52,094 nt of DNA from Welwitschia mirabilis. Its lineage: Eukaryota; Gnetophyta; Gnetopsida; Welwitschiales. A program made the position numbers and the translations under genes. This document shows, piece by piece, positions 20,411 to 31,284 of this stretch (its first letter is position 1; the number at the start of each line of letters is the position of its first letter). The stretch lies in the NCBI GenBank assembly GCA_051453625.1, contig JBOZIK010000001.1, positions 59,976,608 to 60,028,701 on the forward strand, read 5' to 3'. The notes beneath the pieces are model-generated. The model was not told the DNA's origin and made no database searches. It saw only the letters and a program-made list of their open reading frames with translations.

Positions 20411-21099
20411 ATTCATCATTGCTACTCCTAGATCTTTAAATTTGTATGATTTTTGTAATACTAAATTTGTAAGGGATTATGCTAGGAAGACTTTGCTAGG
20501 GATGACTCTTTTTTATTTTCTTCTTATCCAGTATTTGAATAGTTTTTCATAGCTCAAATTTTCTTGTAAAAATTTTTAAAAAGATAAGTTTATGCTCATA
20601 TTTTTCATTAAGGCTTTTAGATAATAATTGAAAGTTGAATTGTTGTTAAGCCTATCAATCCAAGAGGTAGTTTATTAAGAAGGATTTTTCTTTTTCTTTT
20701 TGCCAAGAAAAGGGAAGATTTAATCTTCTAATATTTTAATGTCTTCTTACTCTTCTTCTTCATCATTTTTAAGGTTATTTAGAAGTTGAAAGGTTCACAT
20801 AGAGGAGGGTTTATTTCTTGGTTACTTCTTATCATAATCTTACAATATTTTCTTAATTCATTTGGATTTGGTAAAGTTTGTGTTGCTAAAGTTCCTTGAG
20901 GTCTCCAGTTTACTAGCATTGTTTATTGAAGGATGTTTACCAAGTTATCTAATTTAACATTTGTTTATTTACATGATCTTTTAATTTCATCTATAATATT
21001 TATGATTAGATCATTTGAATATTAAAAGTTTGATAAACTTGGTGGGTAGTTTACATTTTCAAATTGATTTCTAAAAGGTTGACAATTGTTTTGAAAATG

Positions 21100-22290
21100 A
21101 GTGTTTAATCTTGGTTGTGCCTAATTTTGGTTTTTAAAGTTTTAAAATGTTTGGTTGAGAGCACAAACTTCTTCATGAATTATTTCTTTATATGTTGGCA
21201 AAAGAGGATAGTTTTTGGTGACATGATAGTTATCCTCACATAAATCACAAGTTGGCATAATATTTCTTTTGGTTGCTATTTTGGCATCTAAAATAATTTT
21301 AGCATACTTCTCTAAGGTTATTGTAAAATATTTCATTGAATTTATAGATTGAATTCTACTTCTTTTTATTGTCTCATCTCTTTTAAGTCTTTGAGGAGTT
21401 GGCCTACCATTTGATTTTCTTTAGGAGTTAACTAAGTCTGACTTACTTCCATAAGCTCTTTTAGTTTTGTTTAGACATCATCTAATATAAGATTGATAAG
21501 GTTCCAACCACAAGAAAAATATAAAGTTGTTTTAAGTATGGAGTTATCCCATTATAAAATTATTTTATTAGTTTTGGTGATGAAAAAATATCTACTGGAG
21601 AGGAATCGTAGGCTACAAGGAAACGCTCATATGGGGAGGCATAATCTTTATTTGGTATTTGTTGAAAGTTTTTTACCTTTTATTTCCTTTTTTTAATGGT
21701 TTCTTCACTTATAAATATCTTTACAAAGGTTTCCTTGCCTTGATTCCATGTTTTTAAGCTTTTATAAGGTATAGTTTTTAGCCAATTTTTCACTATATCC
21801 TTTAATGCTATGGGAAAGATTATTATATATGTTCTATTAGTTATTTTTATCTTTCCATTTCCCAAGGTGAGGGTTAGTTATTCAATGTCCATAATGTGTT
21901 AAAAGGGATCGTCATCATCTAATCCACTAAAAGTTGGATAGGCATGTAAATTTTTGAGATCAACATCATCTCCTGGGGATAGATCAAAAGGGGTTGGAAT
22001 CTCTCATTTCTTATTGGTTAATAATTCCCTCAGGGTAAGGTTTGCAGTAGGGGTAGAAGTTCCTATGACTTATTTTCACTTATAGGAGGCACTTAACATT
22101 GTAAATTGATTCTCTCCTTCAATAGGATTTTCATCAATAAAGTTTGACTTAAAAAAAAAAAAAATTCAAAAGAAGGTTTGAGTGTGCTTAGAAATTTCTT
22201 TTCTGATTCATTTTCTATATCCACTATTCCTTCTTTAATGCTCTTTTTTATTGGCACCTTTTTTCTCTGATATCTCTTCTTTATGTTGCC
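21100..22290 (-). pseudogene. Athila-like Gag of element B
   Basis: From 22290 downward: a basic N-terminus (GNIKKRYQRKKVPIKKS), NPFDLSPGDDVDL, FSGLDDDDPF, and after stops the capsid core (IIIFPIALKDIVKNWLKTIP..LKTWNQGKETFVKIF at 21680-21865). Further down, 21142-21336 has a knuckle-like segment CDLCEDNYHVTKNYPLLP, in which the last Cys of the CX2C..H..C pattern reads Tyr. This order matches the Retrotrans_gag domain and the CCHC box of Athila/Tat elements. Stops between 21340 and 21680 and several frameshifts break it. Protease follows at 20410. Gag would build the particle that packages the element's RNA. Confidence 0.8.
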
Positions 22291-22339
22291 CATATCATAG
22301 CATTCTAGAAATATCAAATAATAGAAAATAAATAAAAAA

Positions 22340-22615
22340 TAATAGACCATCATCCTATCTGTCATGAGGATGATATAAGGAAAAACACACATAGTATCAA
22401 AAAAATAGAAATAGAATAGAAATCGAAATAGGAAGCGAAAAATACAAAAAATAGGATTGTCATCCATCTAGTTGTCCAGACATCATAGAAGATGATAGAA
22501 ACTAATTTATTACAGAAAAAATAAACATTTGAAAATAAAACTAAGAATAAAATAACAGACTATTATCCTCCTTGTCGTCTCCTCCTTGTCATGGAGATGA
22601 TAAGAGGGATGATCC
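22340..22615. repeat. Three quasi-palindromic modules in the B leader
   Basis: At 22340-22378 (CATCATCCTATC..GTCATGAGGATGATA), 22455-22500 (GTCATCC..AGATGATAG) and 22560-22615 (TATTATCC..GTCATGGAGATGATAAG, with a second GGGATGATCCC). They match the three in the A leader in number and order, and the sequence between them is less well kept. Confidence 0.6.
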
Positions 22616-22782
22616 CAAATTTTTACAGAAAACCAAAAAAAAAAAAAAAAAAACTAAACTAAAATACTACACATAGAAAACCTACAGATCCTAATAAAAT
22701 ACAATGTCACATAGACAAATAACCAAATAGAGATCTGATATACTTATAAAATAACATCAACCTTTGTACTCCTTGATAGCCT

Positions 22783-22800
22783 TCCCCGGCAATGATGCCA
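22783..22800 (-). promoter_or_regulatory. Primer-binding site of element B (tRNA-Asp type)
   Basis: The minus strand reads TGGCATCATTGCCGGGGA, 3 nt from the LTR, 15 of 18 matches to TGGCGCCGTTGCCGGGGA. All three differences are transitions of the kind C-to-T decay produces. Confidence 0.75.
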
Positions 22801-23375
22801 AAATGTTGTAGCATGTATTTATGCAAGCTTTTACATTTAAAGAGATCCTGTTATTTATAACCAAAATAGATGTCTTACATAATACATCATACTAGTATAA
22901 TGGCAATTAACCTAGAATGTCATATCCATGTTAAAGTATATGAGTATGAGACTCAGGTTGCTTTGTAAATAAAACTAGGAACTAAAAATAAATAATAATG
23001 CAAGGAAATAAAGATAAAATGTAAGATATAAGATGTAATTTAAAATAACATGCAATGCGATAATAACCCTAAATCTACCCACTTTTAGCCTTAATAAAGT
23101 CTGCCCCTAATGATCTTTGTCACCCAAGAAATTATTACCAGATTAAGGACAATCATTAATCATAAGGGTAAACAAAAACCTAAGATGCAAACATAAAAAG
23201 AAAACCAAGTTTTAGATTAAAATAGTAACAACATCTAGGTCTCAGTGGAGGATACACAGCCCTCAACTAAGTGCATGTCTTTTCACAACACACATAAATG
23301 GATCTCTCACCTTTAACCTCCTATCACGAGGATTTCCAGTGCAATGAAGATGATAAGAAAAGTTGAAGGAGGACT

Positions 23376-23383
23376 TATTTATA
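23376..23383 (-). promoter_or_regulatory. LTR TATA box of element B
   Basis: Minus-strand TATAAATA in the context CCCTATAAATAAGTCC, at the position matching 11710-11717 in the A LTR. Confidence 0.55.
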
Positions 23384-23487
23384 GGGAACTTATAATAGAA
23401 AAAGACAAAAAGTAGGCATGGTTAGATGTGCTCATTTATATAAATGAAATAGATAAAACAGTTAAGGTTTCCTGTCAAATTTGGTTA

Positions 23488-23640
23488 TATGTTAGTGTCA
23501 TCCTAACTATTGTCTAGATGACAAGGGGGATGATAGAACATTATAAAATATGACATAGATTGATGACTCATTCATGATTCAGTAGTTCACATTAGCAGTC
23601 ATCGTCCTGCCTGTTGTGGGGATGATGAAGGGGATGACAA
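23488..23640. repeat. Two quasi-palindromic modules in the B LTR
   Basis: 23488-23545 has GTCATCC, GTCTAGATGACAAG and GGATGATAG; 23600-23640 has GTCATCGTCC, GGGGATGATG and GGATGACA. Between them lies ordinary AT-rich LTR sequence. Confidence 0.55.
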
Positions 23641-23871
23641 TCTTCTTTGATCATTTCCTTGAAGAGAACTTAGAATTTTTGTCATTAATTCTAATTCAAA
23701 TATCTATGCTTCAGAAAGTGCCTTTAATACATTAAATTTGAATAAGAATCACACTTTTATGATATTTCCTCTCGTATCTCCAAAATCCTCAAAATTGCAC
23801 CTAAACCTATATAAAAGTCCTAAAAAAAACTCATAAACCCCATCAAATAGCCTTAAATTGGCAGTGTAACA

Positions 23872-23876
23872 CTCCC
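23872..23876. repeat. Target-site duplication of element B (right copy, CTCCC)
   Basis: Exact repeat of 16256-16260, directly after the LTR end GTAACA. Confidence 0.85.
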
Positions 23877-24692
23877 ATGGTTTTATTCTTCTATTATCTT
23901 AGGACATTCTTCCTTTTTCTCTAATGTTTTTATTCATGATACATAATTCTTTACTAGTCCTAGCCTTCTTTAAGGATTCTTCAATAGTCTTAGATTAACA
24001 TAATTTGACTTGATTTTAAATTACTAGATGTAGACTAGTTGTAAAACTTATGACCTTTACTTTTTCATACATACTTATAAGATTATAGAACTTATTGGCC
24101 TTTACATTTATGAATAATTCAGAGATTTATCTACCTTTATATCTTCTTTTAAATTCTTTCCATTTTGTAAGTAATAAAAATAATGATTGAAGTCTTTTTG
24201 TATTTCACCATATTTCTACATTTCACTATACAGTTACTATATTAACAAGTTTATGAGTAGTGAAATTGAATAATTCTAATTTGTTTTTCATAAAAATCAA
24301 TCATGCTTCTACATATGCAATGTTGTTGATATCTTCAAAAGTTAGATGATTCATTCTCTTAACTTACACCATTATTTATTAGTAGAATTATCATTTTCCC
24401 AATCATTGCTTACTCATAAAGCTTAACCACTAAGTTGTTAACTAGATTTACTAATGTTGTAACTTTAGTTAATTAGTTAACTATCCTTCTTAGGGCCATG
24501 TTAATCCTATGAAGATTACTACACATATTACACACCTAATTTTCCATGTTAAAACTTGCAACTTTAATAGATTTAATCCAAGTGTAATTGCAACCTACAT
24601 TTCAATAATAGTTATGTCTAGCGAATTTATCAACCTACGCTCTAATGTTGAAATGACTTCATAACAATTATGCCCATTAACATCACAACATA
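23877..24692 (-). pseudogene. Leader and possible Ty3 gag remnant of the host element
   Basis: This lies just inside a PBS and LTR edge, where leader and gag are expected. The minus strand gives scattered gag-like peptides (HLTFEDINNIAYVEA, FMKNKLELFNFTTHKL) separated by stops. The resemblance to a Ty3 capsid is weak and rests on a few residues. B cut this region at 23871/23872, so its continuation is on the other side at 16260 and lower. Confidence 0.25.
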
Positions 24693-24705
24693 GGCTCTAA
24701 TACCA
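24693..24705 (-). promoter_or_regulatory. Primer-binding site (tRNA-iMet type) of the host element
   Basis: Minus strand TGGTATTAGAGCC, 12 of 13 matches to the initiator-Met complement, 3 nt from an LTR edge whose plus strand starts TGTAAATCC. Confidence 0.65.
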
Positions 24706-24708
24706 AAA

Positions 24709-27700
24709 TGTAAATCCTAGAATTATTTAAACATTTGGAAACAGATTAACCATAGAATACATGCATCACCTAATCATATGCAAATCTAAGTGACATATTT
24801 TTATTTTTAATTTTATTTTTTGGAAGTTATTCATTACCATCTTAACTATTAAATAATTCTAATGCATATGAGAAAGCTAAGGATTAGATACAAATCATAA
24901 AGCTTCTAGCTATTCTAACTGAATTTATTGCTATATTTGCAATCATAAGCTTATTTCTTAATGGAGTATTTGATTGATAATTAAGTTATTGTCTATGATG
25001 ATATTTATATTTCATTCAAAGATTATTGTCTAATCCAAAGTCAAACTATAATTAAATAACACTTTGGATTACTACACATAGAATTTTAGCCATAATTCAT
25101 CTTATTACTTGATTGCTTACATCTTCATATTCTATTATTACTACTTACTCACTCCTATAGTAACTCATACTAAGGATATTAACCTCAAATTAAATGTATG
25201 CATATACCTATTCTGACTTATTATCAATAGCTTTCATAAGTTCCTACTTTCTACATCTTAGTATGGAAGGAATGACAAGTCATAAAAGACTCAGTATATA
25301 AGGTTTAAATAAAAAAGAAGTGTTCATGTTTCTGCTAGGAGTTAAACTTGTGAGCTCCTTATTACTAGATTATCTTAAGATAAAATGCACTAACTATTTA
25401 GTCTATAAAGATTTTGAATTGAAAATAACAAAAGGAAGATAACAATACCTGGTTTTCTAAAAAATGATTAAAGAGTCTAACCTAGTAAGGCATAGTTAAT
25501 ATTCCCGATCAGTAACAAGAGGAAGAATGCATTGACAAGAAGATCACTAGTGCCTAAGAAAAATGTGATTTAAATATTATGTGATCAAGAGAATATGTGA
25601 TTTCAAAGACTGGAGGAAATAAAAATGCAAATTAAAAGGATACACATCAGTGTTTGAAGAAAGAATTATAGACTACATAGACAAGATAGATGGAAAAGAT
25701 GAGGCATACAACAAAAGATCAGAGACTGGATATTAAATGATTAAAGATGCAATGTGGAAGAAGAGATATTTGATCTTGTATTTATAACTAATCACACTTG
25801 TAAGACTCCCAAAAGAATACTATTAACACATTGGAAACCATGATGAAGAGGAAACATGCTTGAAAGATAGCTTATCTTGGCACCATGCTAGAACGTATAA
25901 CACATAGGATAATTGAGCATTAAATGGGTTATAGAAGAGGAAAGAAATCACTATTAGATATCAGAGTTTTATGTTAGTTCAATTTTGGCCTATTAGAAGG
26001 TATAGGCACTGAACACAGTGGTAATTATACATGATCAATTACTTAAGTATTTAAAGATTATATCAAAATGCTTAATTAATTCTACATGCATGAGATAGAC
26101 ATAGAAAGTTTATATATAGAGGAAGATAAAAGAGAATGTCCTTACATAGGAATTAGTTATGGTGAATTAGAATAGTCATTCTAGATGCTTCATGAGAAGA
26201 AATTTTAAAAATGAATAAAAAGGAATGATTGACCAATGAAGTGCTGGATATAATATGTGAAGGAGGTGAAGAAACATGTTGAAAAGGAGAGGACATTATT
26301 CTTATAGCCTACAAATCATATAAGCAAGGAATCATCACATGAAAAGAGAAAAGTATCATGCAAAAGAAAGAGCATTACACAAGTAAGGAGTTCTCTAGTT
26401 AAATTTTAAAAGCTAAGATAGAGTTTGGAAATTGATTATTACTAATAAAAAGAGTAGAACGGGATACAAAAGTGGACGATGAATTTCCTTAATGTTTATT
26501 TGGATAAAGATTATAATGTTAATACTACATATTACTAGATTAACATAAGCATTATACATTTTATTTTTATCCTTCTAATATGCTCAACAGCTTTTTACTA
26601 TCATTTATTAAATTAACATTAAAAGGAGAGAGCGTTATTTTGGAAACATTACATAGTTTTTGACAGTTTTGATTCTCCTTATATGCTCAATGGTTTTTAG
26701 TATTTTCATGATAATACTTATACATTTATTTATCATGGTCAAAGTTTTGATTGATATTATCTTAGGTTTAATTCTAAAGAAAATTGACTACTAGATCTAG
26801 AGCAGTAACTTACTTCTTGACCCAACTTTGTTATGTACTCACTTGAGTGGGAGAACTTCATGTGTTTAGTAAGAGCCAAATGTGGTGCATAGTCTGGTAG
26901 CACTAAGAGGTGAAGTATCAAAACTGGTATAAGAGGATAAATGATTGTACCTGGTAGTAATCAGTAATAGGCTTTTCTAGTGCAAGACAAATAAGGCTCG
27001 TAGGCTAGATAAGCTTACCTCTCAACTAACATTTCTAACATACTTGATTTGTCTACTTGTATGAGTTAGAATAGTTATTCTTCATGAAATCGTGCTTTAA
27101 ACCACTTGTACTTCATTGAATAGTGCCTTCTTTATCCACCTCAAGAAATGCTCTTCAAACCTGATAATTAGAGGTACTGACATTAGGCTGTTGTGCAAGT
27201 GCATAAACACTTTAAGTTAATCACCACATAGCACTTATAGAAATGCCCTTAAATGGTTCTCGTCTAGACACACAATTCACCAGTAAAATCTACAAGGCCT
27301 AACAACCATAATGCTAAATCTTAACTATGCAAGCAACATACTTCAATTAATACCAAATGCTTGGTATTATAATAATTATGAGTGATTTATACCATATAGC
27401 TGGTCTTCGGTTTAAATCGCACCATGTGTGTCAGGCCACTAACATTTTTATTCAAATGCTACTAGCTTAGATCTTAACTTTAATGTCCTTTACATAATAA
27501 TTTAATCATAATTAAAATAATTAGTAATGCCCTCATCAAGACTAATTATGATAACATTAAAATGATTTTTAAAAGGAGGAACGAGACAAATAACTCCTTC
27601 TTGAAGTTTTATTATAATAAATGGAGATTAATCTTATATTCAAGGCATAATATCAATATTTCAAACTCACACTTAGACTATAAATTTTAAGAAATGACTG

Positions 27701-28944
27701 CAAGTAGTATCTATAGTAAATTATCAACTTCATACATTAATGAAAATTAATTTAACAAAAGACAATCATAATTGATATTCAACACATCTTTTAAGGTGAT
27801 TACATAACTAAAGATTTAAATTTTTTAATAAATTTCTCAAGAAAAGAATGAATAATATTTAATCAAATTATCATATTTTATTGCTATGAATATTTAAGAA
27901 AAGATGTTCATTACACATTTGCTTAATGAACCAAATTGAGAAGCTCTATAAAGTTGCAAAGGGCACACATAATAAATTAGAATTTAACTATCAATGCATA
28001 TCTATGAAACTTTATTTAGAAGAATGTTTAGTATCTTCAAATAACATTTATATAAGTTTTGAAAATCTCAAGTTCATTTTGAAAATTTTTTAACAAGGCT
28101 AGAATAATAATCCTTCACATATTTATGCCCAATTTAGTAATCATACTCCAAATTTTTAACCTGTCATACAAAAGTATGGGATGAAAACTCTGAAAATCTC
28201 ACAGGTCCCAGTATGATCTAGGCAAGACTAGGCAAGACAAGCAAGGATTATTCAAAAGTTAAGATAGAAAAGATAAGTAAGAACTTCAAGAATAAGTAAT
28301 ACCACAAGAACATCAATATTATGATTATGAAATGAGAATAATAAATATATATTTTTCTCATATTTCAATTACTTCACTACCTCATTCAGTGATCTATGAA
28401 ACCCACTACCTCATTTGATGATCTGTGGTTCTCATATAATATTTCACCTTTCATTTTACTTCACTGCATCATTCAGTGAGTTGTGAAGTCTACTACCTCA
28501 TTCAATGATCTCTTATTCTTTTACGCATCTCATTCACGTCACTACCTCATTCAACAAAAGCCCACCACCTCATTTGGTAATCTATGAAGCCCACTACTTC
28601 ATTCAGTGATGTGTGGAATCACATAATCATAGGTTTAATTATCATGATAATAAGAGAAGTATGATAATATTTGGCCATAAAATATTAACTTATAATAAGA
28701 ACAACTGAAGTTATAATATCAAGACATCAAGTACAGAAGGTAATAGGAGTCAAGACTTAGAACAAGACTGATTCTACTTTTATCAAGCATTACATATTTT
28801 TATATTCATTTCCAAGAATATAAACATAACAAACATAGTAATGGAATGCAAAAAAAAGAAAGAACCAAGAAATTAGTAATAAGAAATAGAACCATACCCA
28901 TATCAAATCATGATATTCGAGGACCTTAAAGATCTTCCAAGTTT
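24709..28944 (-). mobile_element. Probable LTR and non-coding sequence of the host element
   Basis: The edge at 24709 (plus TGTAAATCC, so the minus strand ends ..GGATTTACA) marks the end of an LTR in minus orientation. Its other end was not found. The next 4.2 kb are AT-rich, show no coding frame above background and no match elsewhere in the window apart from the tandem array at 28365-28625. A true LTR of this length would be unusual, so undetected insertions are likely. Confidence 0.35.
28365..28625. repeat. Degenerate tandem array, about 28-30 bp unit, seven copies
   Basis: The phrase CACTACCTCATTCAGTGATC and close variants recur at about 28370, 28400, 28460, 28490, 28535, 28562 and 28590, usually followed by TATGAAGCC or TGTGGAATC. 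Copies differ at several positions and spacing varies (27-60 bp), so the array is old. Confidence 0.75.
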
Positions 28945-28950
28945 CCAAAG

Positions 28951-29970
28951 CTCCTAGACTTCCTAAGCTTCAAGATTCAAAGGCAAACTCTTTTTGAAAA
29001 TTAATCTATGCTTGAGGTAGGAAGAACTCTATTTATAATAAAAGAACATAGGTAAGGTGAAAGGACTCAAGAATACAAAAGAACACATCATGAGCTATTG
29101 GTAAAAGGGATTTCATAATGTCTCATAAAGGCTTTCTTGGCCACTGGATGGTTTAGTAATATAAAAAGAGTGCTTCCTATTCTATCATATTTAATCATAA
29201 TAATGAAAAAATAAATAACAAGCCTCCACAATTAATAATTAATCATGCATAAATTCTAGGAAGGTATAATAAAAATAAAAGTAAATNNNNNNNNNNNNNN
29301 NNNNNNNNNNNNNNNNNNNNNNNNNNNNNNNNNNNNNNNNNNNNNNNNNNNNNNNNNNNNNNNNNNNNNNNNNNNNNNNNNNNNNNNNNNNNNNNNNNNN
29401 NNNNNNNNNNNNNNNNNNNNNNNNNNNNNNNNNNNNNNNNNNNNNNNNNNNNNNNNNNNNNNNNNNNNNNNNNNNNNNNNNNNNNNNNNNNNNNNNNNNN
29501 NNNNNNNNNNNNNNNNNNNNNNNNNNNNNNNNNNNNNNNNNNNNNNNNNNNNNNNNNNNNNNNNNNNNNNNNNNNNNNNNNNNNNNNNNNNNNNNNNNNN
29601 NNNNNNNNNNNNNNNNNNNNNNTAACAAGCCTCCACAATTAATAATTAATCATGCATAAATTCTAGGAAGGTATAATAAAAATAAAAGTAAATGAAATTA
29701 TCACCACTACAAAAACATTCTTAAAGATTATAAAGTAATATTTTAATAAAGACGAAAGAGACTTCAAAGCATAATTTAACATAATAGCACATATTAGTAG
29801 GAGATTTCAAAATAATTAAACCTTTCTAAATAATTTGTTAATCTTAATGTTTTCAATTTTTTAAAAGATATAAAANNNNNNNNNNNNNNNNNNNNNNNNN
29901 NNNNTTTATTACCTTCTTAAGAAGTTTTTCCCTTAAAACTTGTCAAAATATGGACATGACTTTTCTTACC
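28951..29970. repeat. Second copy of the repeat that flanks element A
   Basis: It aligns with 13628-14200: AGGCAAACTCTTTTTGAAAA, CACATCATGAGCTA, ATAATGTCTCATAAAGGCTT, TAATTTAACATAATAG and TTTCTAAATAATT. Here CTCCT (28951-28955) is preceded by uninterrupted sequence, so it gives the pre-insertion state of the A site. Gaps at 29287-29622 and 29876-29904; the 71 bp either side of the first gap are identical. Confidence 0.75.
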
Positions 29971-31284
29971 TTAGGATGTTTCTCCAGAGTTATAATCCCT
30001 AGAACCTTAATCCTCCATAGATGAAGAAGAATGAGAAGAAAGAAAGGATAGATAAGAAACTTTATGAGGAAATAAAATAAAATATGAATTTATAGTTGAA
30101 GACCTATAAGGCTATAATAAACTAAGACCTCTAGAGTAAATATACAAATATAATAGGATGTATTTGCAAAAACACTTACTCCTATTACCATTTCGCCTTA
30201 AGTGAGGTAATTGAAAAAAAATAGATGAATACATAACAAAAGCCTAATTCAAATAAATTATGTAAGTTATAATTTCACTCACCCGATCATGTAAAAAGGC
30301 CTTACCTATGATCAATTTTCCATAAGTTATAAAGTACAAAGTAGTAAATTTAGTAGTGGATATCCAATGGCAATGAGTATCCACATCCCCCTTACATATA
30401 AAATCATCTAACTGATTAGTCATGAAATAATGAAAATCCTTATTAAAGTGAGAGATCTTAAAATAAATATGATTTCCTTGGCTTAATCCAAAAACTAACT
30501 TGATATTTTCTTTAAAAATCTGGATTAGACCATGATGATAATGGATGATGGTAGCTATACAAGGATTAAAATATACATATATAGAAAGTCAATAATGAAA
30601 AGAACAATGAGATGATGAAGATGAAAATAATGGAAACCACATAGGTCTAGAAGATTAGAGGAGAAGATCATGAAAACCTCTGTTCCATCGCTTATTATTG
30701 GATTTCTAGTTTAGTAGAGATGAGATTTGTAGAATTTTAAGAAAGTACAGGAAAAATTTTCTGAGCCATACCTTAATTAAAAAGAAGTTACAACTATGAA
30801 TATTTAAAGAACATATTCTATTTATAATGAATGTAAACAACAAAAATACTTATATAAAAAATATATAAGTCACCAAAAATGAATAATATAAAGGTGTCAC
30901 ATGGAAGAATAGAAGAAATAAAGGAAGGAAAGAGCTATCAAATTGACTATGATTCATGAGGAAAATGAGGTAAAAATAAGGGGCCTATGGGATATTTATA
31001 GTAATGGACCTAGGGTTAACTAAATCCTAAGAGTAAATTTAACTATAGCTAACTAATTCATAGTTAACAATAATCAAATAAAACTTAATTACAATTANNN
31101 NNNNNNNNNNNNNNNNNNNNNNNNNNNNNNNNNNNNNNNNNNNNNNNNNNNNNNNNNNNNNNNNNNNNNNNNNNNNNNNNNNNNNNNNNNNNNNNNNAAT
31201 AATCAAATAAAACTTAATTACAATTAATTAAGGTTAAATTATAGTTAGATGATAGTAATACTCCATGACAATAGTAGATTTTGA
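29971..31284. other. AT-rich non-coding stretch
   Basis: I see no coding frame. A minus-strand TATAAATA sits at 30993-31000 in the context CTATAAATATCCC, which could be an LTR promoter of a minus-strand element. The 29 bp on either side of the gap at 31098-31197 are identical. Confidence 0.35.

Larger units (their letters stand above)
16261..23871 (-). mobile_element. Athila-like Ty3/gypsy element B, gag-protease only
   Basis: A minus-strand element with both LTR ends, a tRNA-Asp-type PBS, gag and protease remnants and a perfect CTCCC target duplication. It spans about 7.6 kb including a nested LTR and gaps (16851-16950, 17324-18241). Between the protease (about 20093) and the 3' LTR there are about 3.1 kb, and the readable part shows no reverse transcriptase, RNase H or integrase. 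The same junction of protease-side sequence to the non-coding 3' region is shared with A, so the loss probably predates both insertions. It is therefore best read as a non-autonomous Athila derivative that would borrow pol from a relative such as element D. Confidence 0.75.
22804..23871 (-). mobile_element. 5' LTR of element B
   Basis: 1068 bp. The plus strand begins TGTTGTAGCATG and ends GTGTAACA; on the minus strand it opens TGTTACACTGCC. It aligns with the A LTR (11233-12301) along its length. It carries a TATA box (23376-23383, minus) and two quasi-palindromic modules (23488-23545, 23600-23640), and is followed outside by the CTCCC duplication. Confidence 0.85.

Noticed and set aside
22093-22467. 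A 124-codon hydrophobic minus frame that looks like a membrane protein
   Set aside because: The Phe/Tyr-rich part is T-rich leader of element B read as codons; only the basic stretch GNIKKRYQRKK belongs to gag.
24709-28944. A host gene with introns in the 4-kb quiet stretch
   Set aside because: No exon-like frame, splice-site pattern or known domain was found on either strand.
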